A stretch of DNA of 64,000 nucleotides. It comes from Streptomyces sp. A3M-1-3. GTDB taxonomy: Bacteria > Actinomycetota > Actinomycetes > Streptomycetales > Streptomycetaceae. The stretch's first letter is position 1, and every line of letters starts with the position of its first letter. A model generated the notes under the pieces. That model was given only the letters and a program-made list of their open reading frames with translations. It had not been told where the DNA came from and did no database searches. The DNA is taken from positions 62,001-126,000 of the forward strand of contig NZ_JANAVP010000014.1 in NCBI RefSeq assembly GCF_024213665.1. Direction: 5' to 3'. A program made the translations under genes and the position numbers. Positions 48,223 through 58,381 of this stretch are shown piece after piece.

Positions 48223-49323
48223 GTGTCCGTCCCACGTTTTCTCCGAACCAGCAGAGTGCGCGCCGTGGCAGCCGCGGTCGCCGGACTGATGGTGCCGCTC
48301 ACCGGGACCGGCAATGCCGCTCCGATCCTGCCCGGCGCCGGCGCCGACGCCGGCGCCGGCAAAGTGCCGTCCGGTATCAGGGCCATCTCGTCCGGGTGGA
48401 ATATTCCCTGGGGCCTGAGCTGGCTGCCCGACGGCTCAGCGCTGATCAATGAGCGGGACTCTTTCAAGATCTTCAAGCTCACCCGGTCCGGGGTCAAGAC
48501 CAAGGTCGGCACCGTGCCGTACGTGGTGAACGCCAAGCCTGAGAGCGGGCTGCGCAGTATCGCCGTGTCGCCCAACTGGAGCCGCGACCACTACATCTAC
48601 ATCTACCACGCGGCCAAGGAGGGCAACCGGATCGCCCGGATGGTCTACGACGGCTCAAAGCTCAGCGGCTACAAGACGCTCGTCACCGGCATCAAGAAGG
48701 GCGGGAAGAACGGCGGCCGTATCAAGTTCGGCCCGGACGGCTATCTGTACGCCACCACCGGCGATGCCTGGACGCCCCGCGACGCGCAGGACAAGAAGTC
48801 CCTCAACGGCAAGGTCCTGCGCATGACCACCGCCGGCAAACCGGCCCCCGGCAACCCGTTCGGCACCCTCGTCTACTCCTACGGCCACCGCAACCCGCAG
48901 GGCATCGCCTGGGACGCGCACGGCCGCCTGTGGGAGACCGAGATCGGCAAGGACACGTACGACGAGGTCAACCTCATCAGGCCGGGGAAGAACTACGGCT
49001 GGCCGACCTGCGAGGGCGCCTGCTCCGTCGCCGGTATGACCAACCCCAAGCAGCAGTGGCGCCCCGTCGACGCCGTGCCGAGCGGCCTCACGTACGCCCA
49101 TGGCGCCCTGTACGTCGCGGCGTTGCGCGGCGAGCGGCTGTGGCGCATTCCGGTCACCGGCACCACCACCGGCAAACCGGTCGCGTACTACGTCAAGGCT
49201 CATGGCCGGATGCGCCTCGCCGAGAAGGTGCCGGGCCGCAGCAGTCTGTGGATCACCACCGACCGGGCGGGCAAGGACGGGGACAAGGACGGGGACAAGG
49301 TGTTCGAGGTCGCGCTCAAGTAG
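48223..49323 (+). CDS. Secreted PQQ-type sugar (glucose/sorbosone) dehydrogenase
   Basis: The protein has 366 residues. A signal peptide (VRAVAAAVAGLMVPLTGTGN) precedes a six-bladed propeller domain. IPWGLSWLPDGSALINER, GLRSIAVSPNW, GRIKFGPDGYLYATTGDA, SYGHRNPQGIAWD and EIGKDTYDEVNLIRPGKNYG are the GSDH motifs; the His in GHRNPQ and nearby residues usually hold PQQ. It would oxidise a sugar or glycan outside the cell. Its last 124 bp overlap the end of the convergent GT2 gene. Confidence 0.88.
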   Translation: MSVPRFLRTSRVRAVAAAVAGLMVPLTGTGNAAPILPGAGADAGAGKVPSGIRAISSGWNIPWGLSWLPDGSALINERDSFKIFKLTRSGVKTKVGTVPYVVNAKPESGLRSIAVSPNWSRDHYIYIYHAAKEGNRIARMVYDGSKLSGYKTLVTGIKKGGKNGGRIKFGPDGYLYATTGDAWTPRDAQDKKSLNGKVLRMTTAGKPAPGNPFGTLVYSYGHRNPQGIAWDAHGRLWETEIGKDTYDEVNLIRPGKNYGWPTCEGACSVAGMTNPKQQWRPVDAVPSGLTYAHGALYVAALRGERLWRIPVTGTTTGKPVAYYVKAHGRMRLAEKVPGRSSLWITTDRAGKDGDKDGDKVFEVALK

Positions 49324-50900
49324 CGGCGTGGCCGTGGCCGGGTGGCCTCGCCGGGGATCAGCACGCGGGCGACGATGGCGGCGTAGAACAGTCCGCAGCA
49401 CAGGATGAGGACGAAGTCGGGCGGGTGCAGGGTGAGCATGCGCCACAGTGCGGTGCCCACCCAGGCCACGGCTGTGCCGCCGTTCCAGAGGCGGATACCG
49501 GTCCACAGCCGACGGCTGGCGTCCTGTTTGGCGGTTGCCGAGCCGGTGGGCCGCCAGCTCATGCGTCTGCCGCGCAGGATGTCCCAGACGGCGAACACGT
49601 GCGCCCAGCCGTACAGCATGCGCGCCGCCCATGCTTCGAGCCGGTAGGGGCAGTTGTGCCACCAGGGGAAGATGACGGTGGTGTACAGGACGCTGGGCAG
49701 GACCAGCAGCGTGTACTCGACCTTGAGATGGCCGGGCAGGGCGACCAGCAGGGTGATGGGGATCAGCGGGGCAAGGAACGTGAACAGCGCGGTGTGCAGG
49801 TAGTAGAGGAAGCCCGAGATGTAGCAGAGGCGGGTGGCGAGCCGGAGTTCGGCATTCCAGAACTTTCGGCTTCCCAGCAGGCTCATGGAGCCTGAGCACC
49901 ACCGGTACTGCTGGTGGAAGAACGCGCTGACGCTGTCCGGGCAGATGCCGGTGGCCAGCGGGATCGGTACGTAGCGCAGGGTCCAGCCCAGGCGGTTCAG
50001 GTCGAAGCCGGTGTGGACGTCCTCCGAGTGTTCGATCAGGGTGGTGCCGCCGTTGGCCTGGAGTGCGGCGCGGCGGTACACCGCGCAGCTTCCGACGCAG
50101 ATGGCGCCGTCACGGCGTTGCCGCGAGACCTGGATGGCGCGGTAGAACAGCTCTTGGACCGCGCCTGCCCCGCGCTCGATCCATGTCTGCCGTGGCAGCA
50201 CGCGGAAGAACTGCGGCGACTGGACGATGCCGGTCAGCGGGTCCTGTTCCAGGTAGGGCAGCAGCTCGTCCAGGAGGTCGGCGCGGGGGGCGAAGTCGGC
50301 GTCGAGGATCAGGACGTATTCCTCGTCGGAGATGCTCAGCCCGTAGTGGAGGTTGCCGGCTTTCTTGTACCAGCCGCGGTTGGGCCGGCTGCCGTGGACG
50401 AAGCCGAATTCGGCGGCCAGGGCGGCGAGCTCGGGGTTGCCGGAGTCGTCCAGTACGTACGCGGTGACGGTGCCGCGGTAGTGGCCGGTGAGCCTGTGCA
50501 CGTGGGTCCAGGTGTTCCGCAGTACGTCGACGGGCTCGCCGCACACCGGCAGCAGGACGCCGACGGCCGGGTACCGCACCGGATGCCAGTCCCGCACCAG
50601 CCGGCGGTGCTCGGCCAGGTCGAAGTCGGTGGTGAAGGCGTTCACGCGCAGGGACGTCAGGTAGTACAGGAGGGTGAAGACCAGGAACGGCAGGAAGACC
50701 CATAGCCACGGTGATGACTGGACCTGCCGGAACTGGCTGACGGCCAGACAGCCGACGCTGATCAGCGAGCTGCCGGTGAGCACCCACAGACGGCGCCCGG
50801 CGTAGGAGTGCTTCTCCTGGTCGTCCGGGGGCTGCGGGAGTACGGAGGGTGCCGTCTGCCCGTCCACTCGGCCGGCGTGTTCGACAGCTGGCATCCGCAC
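49200..50900 (-). CDS. CesA-like family 2 glycosyltransferase (beta-glycan synthase)
   Basis: The protein has 566 residues. Two N-terminal membrane segments (~40-82) precede a cytosolic GT2 domain and a C-terminal membrane bundle. The processive synthase motif is complete: D151-D152, D200-A-D202, E293-D294 (catalytic base region) and Q330-Q-Y-R-W334. No PilZ domain is seen. This predicts synthesis and export of a beta-linked glycan. GTG 50900 follows AAGGAG. The C-terminal ~40 residues are encoded antisense to the dehydrogenase gene; the last part (SATSNTLSPSLSPSLPARSV) is low-complexity. Confidence 0.88.
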   Translation of the reverse strand: MRMPAVEHAGRVDGQTAPSVLPQPPDDQEKHSYAGRRLWVLTGSSLISVGCLAVSQFRQVQSSPWLWVFLPFLVFTLLYYLTSLRVNAFTTDFDLAEHRRLVRDWHPVRYPAVGVLLPVCGEPVDVLRNTWTHVHRLTGHYRGTVTAYVLDDSGNPELAALAAEFGFVHGSRPNRGWYKKAGNLHYGLSISDEEYVLILDADFAPRADLLDELLPYLEQDPLTGIVQSPQFFRVLPRQTWIERGAGAVQELFYRAIQVSRQRRDGAICVGSCAVYRRAALQANGGTTLIEHSEDVHTGFDLNRLGWTLRYVPIPLATGICPDSVSAFFHQQYRWCSGSMSLLGSRKFWNAELRLATRLCYISGFLYYLHTALFTFLAPLIPITLLVALPGHLKVEYTLLVLPSVLYTTVIFPWWHNCPYRLEAWAARMLYGWAHVFAVWDILRGRRMSWRPTGSATAKQDASRRLWTGIRLWNGGTAVAWVGTALWRMLTLHPPDFVLILCCGLFYAAIVARVLIPGEATRPRPRRYLSATSNTLSPSLSPSLPARSVVIHRLLRPGTFSARRIRP

Positions 50901-51000
50901 GTGCAGCTCCTTGGGCCGGCAGGTCGGTCACCTCCCACGACAGTCAGCCGGAGCGGAATGCGCACGTCCGGTTCGGCCGATTGCTGCAACGTTTGTTCCT

Positions 51001-52251
51001 TTAGGGCGCCGGGGCCGGGGCCGGGCCGCCGATCAGCATCGTCGGGGCGCCGGCGACCCGGGTCAGGACGACCGTGGCGGCGTGCGGGCCGTGCAGCTTC
51101 ACCCGGCGGCGCAGTTCCTCCGGTTCGACGGCGGAGCCGCGCTTCTTGACGGTGAGGACGCCGACTTCACGCTCACGCAGCAGGGCCTTCAGCTTCTTCA
51201 GGTTGAACGGGAGTACGTCGGTGATCTCGTAGGCGGTGGCGAACGGCGTCGCGTGCAGCTCGTCCGAGGTGAGGTAGGCGATCGTCTCGTCGATCAGCCG
51301 GCCGCCCACCTTCTCCGCCACCTCGGCCACCAGATGCGCCCGGATCACCGCGCCGTCCGGCTCGTACAGGTAGCGACCCACCGGGCCCGGCTGAGGATCA
51401 GGGAGCGGCTCGGCGGTCCACAGGGCGGCCCCGTCCGGGAGCAGCGTCGCGCGGACCGAGCCGGGGGCGGTGCCGAACCAGAGGACCGCCTCCTTGACGT
51501 CGCCGCCGTCCGAGATCCACTCCGCCTCGGCGTCGCCGGGGATGGCCTCGTGCGGGACCCCGGGGGCGATCTTGAGGGCTGCGTGCGGAGCCGTGCGGGC
51601 CGCCTCGATGGCCCAGGAGAGCGGCGGCGAGTACGCCTCGGGGTCGAAGATTCGCCCACCCGTCGCCCGACCACCGCCCCTCAACGACGCGCTGCGCGCG
51701 ACCCCTCTCGGACTGCCGCCGCGCCTGGCCGGGTCGACGAACACCGCGTCGTACGCCGAGGTGTCGACCTCCGTGACGTCCGCGCAGCGCACGGAGATGA
51801 GGTCCGCCAGGCCCAGGACCTCGGCGTTGGCGCGGGCGACCGCGCAGGTCAGCGGGTCCCGGTCGACGGCCAGTACGGACACACCGGCGCGCGCCAGCGC
51901 GATCGCGTCGCCGCCGATGCCGCAGCAGAGGTCGGCCACGCCGCGTACGCCGAGGGAGGCGAACCGGCGGGCGCGGTGGGCGGCGACCGAGGTACGGGTC
52001 GCCTGCTCGACGCCGTTCGGGGTGAAGAACATCCGGAACGCGTCCTCGGCACCGAACTTCGCCACCGCCCGCTGCCGCAGCCGCGCCTGCCCCAGCGCCG
52101 CCGAGACCAGTTCGGCCGGGTGCTCGCGGCGCAGCCGGGTGGCGGTCGCGAGCTCGTTCGCGGGGTCGTACTCCCTTAGAGAGTCGAGGAGCGCCCGGCC
52201 CTCGTCGGTGAGCAGCGCGGAGAAGGATTCGAGGTCGTTCACCCGGTCCAT
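51001..52251 (-). CDS. Class I SAM-dependent methyltransferase with THUMP-like domain
   Basis: The protein has 416 residues. The SAM-binding motif is VADLCCGIGGDAIALARAG (~residues 96-114), followed by AVDRDPLTCAVA, and DAVFVDPARRGGSPRG takes the catalytic DPAR position. The C-terminal ~100 residues form the THUMP-like part (LPFNLKKLKALLREREVGVL). Such proteins are probably RNA methyltransferases; the substrate is unknown. ATG 52251 starts MDRVNDLESFSALL. It is divergent from the deacetylase genes. Confidence 0.85.
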   Translation of the reverse strand: MDRVNDLESFSALLTDEGRALLDSLREYDPANELATATRLRREHPAELVSAALGQARLRQRAVAKFGAEDAFRMFFTPNGVEQATRTSVAAHRARRFASLGVRGVADLCCGIGGDAIALARAGVSVLAVDRDPLTCAVARANAEVLGLADLISVRCADVTEVDTSAYDAVFVDPARRGGSPRGVARSASLRGGGRATGGRIFDPEAYSPPLSWAIEAARTAPHAALKIAPGVPHEAIPGDAEAEWISDGGDVKEAVLWFGTAPGSVRATLLPDGAALWTAEPLPDPQPGPVGRYLYEPDGAVIRAHLVAEVAEKVGGRLIDETIAYLTSDELHATPFATAYEITDVLPFNLKKLKALLREREVGVLTVKKRGSAVEPEELRRRVKLHGPHAATVVLTRVAGAPTMLIGGPAPAPAP

Positions 52252-52333
52252 TGTGGGCCAGTAGGTGGATGGTGCGCGCCCGGTGGCGGTGTCGGCAGGG
52301 AGCGGTGGCCCTGCGCTGACAGGATGCGGCGCC

Positions 52334-53272
52334 ATGCAGCTAGTAAGACAAAAGGGAAAATCCGCTAGAAATGCCGCGTTCCGGCGGTGGTGGCGCTTCC
52401 GGATCGCCCTGGCCGGTCTCCTCGTCGCCGCACTCGGCTCCGGCTGCGTCGGGACCACCGAATCCGCGGGCGAGAAACCGGCCCCCGGCCGGCCGGGCGC
52501 GAACGCGCCACAGGGCGCGGCGGGTGCGCTCGCCGCGTACGCGGAGAAGCTCCGGCGCGCCGAGGTCGCCCGGCGCGCCGCGGCCGAGCGGTGGGGCCTG
52601 AAGAAGGTTCCGCTCATCGCACCCGCGCCGCCCGCCGTGAAACCGGAGATCAAGACGCGCAAGGGCTTCGAGGCCGGGCCGGGCCTGCCGCCCGTGTTCA
52701 CCACCGTCCCGACCAAGGAGAAGATCGTCTTCCTGACGATCGACGACGGCGCCGAGAAGGACCCCCGGCTGTTGCGGATGATGAGCGAACTGCGCATCCC
52801 GTACAGCGCGTTCCTCAGCGACTACCTGGTGCGCGACGACCACGCGTACTTCGAGAAGATGCAGGACCTCGGCGTCACGCTGCACAACCACACCCTCAAC
52901 CACCGCTACCTGCCCGCGCTTTCGTTCGCGGAGCAGCGTGAGGAGATCTGCGGCCAGCAGGCCGTCCTCGAGAAGCGGTACGGCAAGCGCCCGGAACTGT
53001 TCCGCCCGCCGTACGGCAACTACAACGCCAAGACCCTGCGCGCAGCCAAGTCGTGCGGCGTCAAGGCGGTCCCGCTGTGGGCCGCCGAAGCTTTCCCGGA
53101 CCGGATGGAGTGGCGCGAGTGGGACCGCGATCTGCACCCCGGTGACATCATCCTCACGCATTTCAGGGGGCGGGAGGACTGGAACGGAACCATGCCTGAC
53201 ATGATCCGGCGGGTCATGAAGACGATCACGGACAAGGGGTACGCCGTGGCCAGGCTGGAGGACTACCTGTGA
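52334..53272 (+). CDS. Polysaccharide deacetylase-like secreted protein (first of tandem pair)
   Basis: The protein has 312 residues. A signal ends in LGSGC with possible lipidation at Cys38. A helical Ala/Arg linker precedes the NodB domain. FLTIDDGAE has Ile in place of the usual Phe before the Asp pair (D137, D138). HNHTLNH supplies the metal His186 and His190, and FRPPYGNYN follows. Family members remove acetyl groups from chitin-like or peptidoglycan sugars. It overlaps the second gene by 4 bp. Confidence 0.88.
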   Translation: MQLVRQKGKSARNAAFRRWWRFRIALAGLLVAALGSGCVGTTESAGEKPAPGRPGANAPQGAAGALAAYAEKLRRAEVARRAAAERWGLKKVPLIAPAPPAVKPEIKTRKGFEAGPGLPPVFTTVPTKEKIVFLTIDDGAEKDPRLLRMMSELRIPYSAFLSDYLVRDDHAYFEKMQDLGVTLHNHTLNHRYLPALSFAEQREEICGQQAVLEKRYGKRPELFRPPYGNYNAKTLRAAKSCGVKAVPLWAAEAFPDRMEWREWDRDLHPGDIILTHFRGREDWNGTMPDMIRRVMKTITDKGYAVARLEDYL

Positions 53273-54222
53273 CAAGCACGCCCCGGCTGCTGGCCGGAAC
53301 GCTGGCAGCCGGCGTGCTCGTGCTCGCCGCGTGCTCGCAGTCGGTGGACCCGATCGAGCGGCTGGGCAGGAAGGCCGCCGAGGGGAGGCAGGAACAGGAA
53401 TCCACGGCGGAGGGCCCCACAGCGGGAGGCCCCACGGCGGGAGGCCCCACGGCGGGAGGCCCCACGGCGGAGGGCCCCACGGCGGAGGGCCCCACGGCGG
53501 GAGGCCCCACGCCGGAAGGCGCCGAGGGGCCGTCCGCCGCCCCCGGGGCGCACACCCGATGGGGGCTGAAGGCGCCGCTCGCCTTCGCGCCGAAGCCGGC
53601 CCGCAAGCCCGTACTGCCGGCGGCAGGGCCGGGGCTGCCCTCGGTGGTGGACCGCGTCCCGACCGACGAGAAGGTCGTCTTCCTCACCTTCGACGACGGC
53701 GCGGAACGCGACCCGGAGTTCCTGAGGATGGCCGCCGACCTGAAGCTGCCGCTCAGCATGTTCCTGACGGACAGCGTGGCCTCGAAGGGGTACGGCCACT
53801 TCGAGCGGCTGCGGGACCTGGGCAGCACGATAGAGAACCACACCCTCACCCACCCGAACCTGCGCACGCTCACGTACGCGAAGCAGCGCGCGGAGATCTG
53901 CGGGCAGCAGCACCGGTTGAAGGCCCGCTTCGGGACGAAGCCGCGGCTGTTCCGGCCGCCGTTCGGCAACTACAACGACGACACCCTGCGGGCGGCGGCC
54001 GACTGCGGGGTGAGTTCGGTCGTACTGTGGCGGGTCTCGATGCAGATACACAATCTGCGGTACGCGGAGGGCGACAGGCTGCGGCCCGGCGACATCGTGC
54101 TCGCGCACTTCCGCGGCCCCGGTGAGCTCAAGGGCTCGACGATCACCGAGATGACGACGCAGATGCTGCGCCGGATCCAGGAGCAGGGCTTCCGGATCGG
54201 CCTCCTCGAGGACTATCTCTGA
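53269..54222 (+). CDS. Polysaccharide deacetylase-like lipoprotein (second of tandem pair)
   Basis: The protein has 317 residues, with lipobox LVLAAC (Cys22). A linker of seven five-residue units (GPTAG/GPTAE, residues ~49-83) holds the NodB domain away from the membrane. FLTFDDGAE (D142, D143), ENHTLTH (H191, H195) and FRPPFGNYN are present. It is a paralogue of the gene before it, coupled by GTGA, and probably arose by duplication. Confidence 0.9.
   Translation: MTSTPRLLAGTLAAGVLVLAACSQSVDPIERLGRKAAEGRQEQESTAEGPTAGGPTAGGPTAGGPTAEGPTAEGPTAGGPTPEGAEGPSAAPGAHTRWGLKAPLAFAPKPARKPVLPAAGPGLPSVVDRVPTDEKVVFLTFDDGAERDPEFLRMAADLKLPLSMFLTDSVASKGYGHFERLRDLGSTIENHTLTHPNLRTLTYAKQRAEICGQQHRLKARFGTKPRLFRPPFGNYNDDTLRAAADCGVSSVVLWRVSMQIHNLRYAEGDRLRPGDIVLAHFRGPGELKGSTITEMTTQMLRRIQEQGFRIGLLEDYL
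53413..53516 (+). repeat. 15-bp tandem repeat inside the second deacetylase gene
   Basis: Seven 15-bp units (GGCCCCACGGCGGGA and close variants) encode the GPTA(G/E) linker. Unit number could vary between strains by slippage and would change linker length without breaking the frame. Confidence 0.85.
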
Positions 54223-54251
54223 CTGTCTCGGAGCGATTCACCGTGGCCACG

Positions 54252-54278
54252 TTGGCACTCCGCTTGACCGAGTGCTAA
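54252..54278 (+). promoter_or_regulatory. CIRCE operator 1 (HrcA site) upstream of groES
   Basis: TTGGCACTC, 9 bp, GAGTGCTAA matches the CIRCE consensus TTAGCACTC-N9-GAGTGCTAA at all but one base. The -35 hexamer TTGACC lies in its spacer. Confidence 0.92.
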
Positions 54279-54292
54279 CCGCCGCATAGTCT
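54264..54292 (+). promoter_or_regulatory. groES-groEL1 promoter
   Basis: TTGACC (54264-54269), 17-bp spacer, TAGTCT (54287-54292). It is flanked and overlapped by the two CIRCE elements, so HrcA binding would block RNA polymerase. Confidence 0.8.
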
Positions 54293-54297
54293 CGGCC

Positions 54298-54324
54298 CTG
54301 GCACTCACCACTGGAGAGTGCCAA
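54298..54324 (+). promoter_or_regulatory. CIRCE operator 2 upstream of groES
   Basis: CTGGCACTC, 9 bp, GAGTGCCAA forms a second CIRCE-type inverted repeat around the expected transcription start. Confidence 0.88.
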
Positions 54325-54422
54325 CACAGCGACGGGCAGGTCCGGCACCCGCGACGACGGATCGACCTGGTCGCCACCAAGACAGTTAACCCCGTGAGAT
54401 CTCCGAAGGGGGAGGTCGGATC

Positions 54423-54731
54423 GTGACGACCGCCAGCTCCAAGGTTGCCATCAAGCCGCTCGAGGACCGCATTGTGGTCCAGCCGCTCGACGCCGAGCAG
54501 ACCACGGCCTCTGGCCTGGTCATTCCGGACACTGCCAAGGAGAAGCCCCAGGAGGGCGTCGTCCTGGCCGTGGGCCCGGGCCGCTTCGAGGACGGCAACC
54601 GTCTTCCGCTCGACGTGTCCGTCGGCGACGTCGTGCTGTACAGCAAGTACGGCGGCACCGAGGTGAAGTACAACGGCGAGGAGTACCTCGTCCTCTCGGC
54701 TCGCGACGTTCTCGCGATCGTCGAGAAGTAA
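54423..54731 (+). CDS. groES: Co-chaperonin GroES
   Basis: A 102-residue protein with KPLEDRIVVQPLDAEQTTAS, IPDTAKEKPQEGVVLAVGPG (mobile loop) and the C-terminal EEYLVLSARDVLAIVEK. GroES caps the GroEL cavity. GTG 54423 follows GGGGGAGG. It is controlled by two CIRCE sites and followed by groEL1 after 94 bp. Confidence 0.98.
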   Translation: MTTASSKVAIKPLEDRIVVQPLDAEQTTASGLVIPDTAKEKPQEGVVLAVGPGRFEDGNRLPLDVSVGDVVLYSKYGGTEVKYNGEEYLVLSARDVLAIVEK

Positions 54732-54825
54732 TTCAGCCGAAGTTTTCTGATCTGCGCCCCGTGCTCCCGCTCTTCAATGGCCGGGCGCCGGGGCGCAGTT
54801 CATTTGAGAGGACAGAGAAGCTCAC

Positions 54826-56448
<1,623 letters not shown>

Positions 56449-56464
56449 CGTCGCGTAGTCGCGT

Positions 56465-56509
56465 AAAGGCCCCTGTTCCCGCCGCCGAGCGGCGGGAACA
56501 GGGGCCTTT
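56465..56509 (+). terminator. Perfect 21-bp terminator after groEL1
   Basis: Bases 56465-56485 pair exactly with 56489-56509 around a 3-nt loop, beginning with AAAGG and ending with CCTTT. A GTCGTTC heptamer is then repeated three times up to 56530. Confidence 0.85.
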
Positions 56510-56543
56510 CGTCGTTCGTCGTTCGTCGTTCAGTCGCTCAGCC

Positions 56544-57239
56544 TCAGCCGGTCGCGCCGAGTTCCCGCATCAGACGCATGGCGTCGTAGTGCCACCAGGT
56601 CTCCTTGATCTTCCCGTCGCGGAAGCGGAAGATCGTGGTGCCGGTCATCCTGCACTGCTTGCCCGTGGGTGCGATGCCCATGAAGTCGCCCTTGTGGGTG
56701 CCGGTCCACGTCCACAGCGTCACCACGTCGTCGCCCTCCGACACCTGCCGGTCGAGGTCGAAGTGGAAATCGAAGGCGTTGCGCCATCCGGTGACGTCGC
56801 TGCGGATGATGTCGGAGCCGACGACGGTGTCCTCTTCCTTCATGATGTCGTGGTCCTGGTGGTCCGCCGCGAACACCTCGTCGATGGCGTCGAGGTTGCC
56901 GCCGACGGCGATCTCGTGGAAGAAGCGCCGCGCGGTCGCGGTGTTCAGCTGCTCCTCGCGGACCACATCGAGGTCGGTGAAGGACGGCATCCCGTCGCAG
57001 AGCGCCACCATCTCCTGGAAGATCCGGTCGGTCTCCGGCAGGTGGGAGTTCTTCATCGCCTCTTCGTACGACGGGAATTCGACGATCTCGACGTAGTGGT
57101 TCGCTTCGGACCGGTCCCTGCCGATGATGTTGTGGGTGGCGGTCCGCTTGCCCTTGGTCTGTTCGACCCACTTGTCCATGAGCTGGTTCATGTCATCGGA
57201 CCGCTCGGTCTTGTAGTCGATTACCTGTACGAATTTCAT
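56544..57239 (-). CDS. Ester cyclase/SnoaL-like protein with N-terminal ferredoxin-like domain
   Basis: The protein has 231 residues. The first ~100 (MKFVQVIDYKTERSDDMNQL, YVEIVEFPSYEEAMKNSH) look like an alpha-beta barrel domain. The second half is SnoaL/NTF2-like: ARRFFHEIAVGGNLDAIDEV, DHQDHD and VTLWTWTGTHKGDFMGIAPT then GKIKETWWHYDAM. SnoaL-type proteins include polyketide cyclases and isomerases, but many have no known substrate. No operon partner is evident. Confidence 0.82.
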   Translation of the reverse strand: MKFVQVIDYKTERSDDMNQLMDKWVEQTKGKRTATHNIIGRDRSEANHYVEIVEFPSYEEAMKNSHLPETDRIFQEMVALCDGMPSFTDLDVVREEQLNTATARRFFHEIAVGGNLDAIDEVFAADHQDHDIMKEEDTVVGSDIIRSDVTGWRNAFDFHFDLDRQVSEGDDVVTLWTWTGTHKGDFMGIAPTGKQCRMTGTTIFRFRDGKIKETWWHYDAMRLMRELGATG

Positions 57240-57299
57240 GGCGCCTCCCGCGATGGATGGGATACGTCCATTTTAGTGATATTTGCGCCTCTTGTTGGG

Positions 57300-58331
57300 T
57301 CAGGCCGAGTGGCTCAGGGCGGCCGGGTGAACCGGGTCGGCGAAGGGCAGGCCGGCCGCGAACCGCTCCACCTCGTCCAGCGCCCGGTCGGCCATCCGGT
57401 GTAGCTCCCCGCCCAGCGACCCTGCGATGTGCGGGGTGAGCAGGACATTCGGCAGGTCGTACAACGGCGAGTCGGGGGGTGGGAGTTCGGGGTCCGTCAC
57501 ATCGAGTACGGCATCCAGCCGGCCGGAGACGAGCTCGGGGAGGAGGGCGTCCTCGTCGACGAGGGAGCCGCGGGCGGTGTTGATCAAGGTCGCTCCGTCG
57601 GGCATCAGAGCCAGCTGCCGGGCGCCGATCATGCGGTGGGTGGCCGGGACCTGCGGAGCGTGCACGGTGACGATGTCGCTGCGGGCGCACAGCACGTCCA
57701 GCGGGACGCTGCGGGCGCCCAGGCGGACGGCCTCCGCCTCCTCGACGTACGGGTCGTACAGCAGGACCCGCAGGTCGAACGGGCGCAGTAGCTCGATCAC
57801 GCGGCGGCCGATCCGGGACGCGCCGACGACCCCGACCGTACGGCCGTAGTTGCCCGCGCCGTCGAGCTCCCGGCGCCAGTCGTGGTGGCTGCGCAGCTCG
57901 CGGTAGCGGCGGCGGGTGTGCAGGACGCGCTTGTTCGCGAGGAGGATCGCGGCGAGCGTGTACTCCGCGACAGGCAGGGCGTTGGCGGCGGCGGCGGAGG
58001 CGACGGCGAGGCCGCGTTCCCAGCAGGCGTCGGTGACGTGGTGCTTGACCGAGCCGGCGGCATGCACGACGGCCCGCAGCTTCGGGGCCGCGTCCAGCAC
58101 GCCGGCGCTGAGCGGGGTCGCTCCCCAGCAGGTGAGCAGCAGCTCGGCCTCGGCGAGGGCGGCCACGACCTGCGGGGTGGGCGCGGCGAGGTCGTGCGCG
58201 ACCAGGCGGGAGTCGGTACGGGCGAGGGCCGCGAGGCGGGTGTGGTGGCGGTCGGAGAAGAGCCGCTCGGCGATGCCCGGGCCCATGGCGAGCAGAACGC
58301 GTGGCCTGCTGTTGTCAGTGGTGGGGTGCAT
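57300..58331 (-). CDS. D-isomer-specific 2-hydroxyacid dehydrogenase family protein
   Basis: The protein has 343 residues. The NAD-binding motif is TVGVVGASRIGRRVIELL (~residues 168-185). Catalytic residues fit the family: Arg in INTARGSLVDEDAL, Glu/Asp in DVTDPELPP and His in LLTPHIAGSLGG. It would interconvert a 2-hydroxy and 2-oxo acid or act in sugar-acid breakdown. It follows the truncated permease gene on the same strand and was probably part of the sugar-uptake operon. Confidence 0.88.
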   Translation of the reverse strand: MHPTTDNSRPRVLLAMGPGIAERLFSDRHHTRLAALARTDSRLVAHDLAAPTPQVVAALAEAELLLTCWGATPLSAGVLDAAPKLRAVVHAAGSVKHHVTDACWERGLAVASAAAANALPVAEYTLAAILLANKRVLHTRRRYRELRSHHDWRRELDGAGNYGRTVGVVGASRIGRRVIELLRPFDLRVLLYDPYVEEAEAVRLGARSVPLDVLCARSDIVTVHAPQVPATHRMIGARQLALMPDGATLINTARGSLVDEDALLPELVSGRLDAVLDVTDPELPPPDSPLYDLPNVLLTPHIAGSLGGELHRMADRALDEVERFAAGLPFADPVHPAALSHSA

Positions 58332-58381
58332 GGTGGAACCAGTGCTCCTTCTGCGCTTGCTCCATCGGCGCCCGTACGGCG

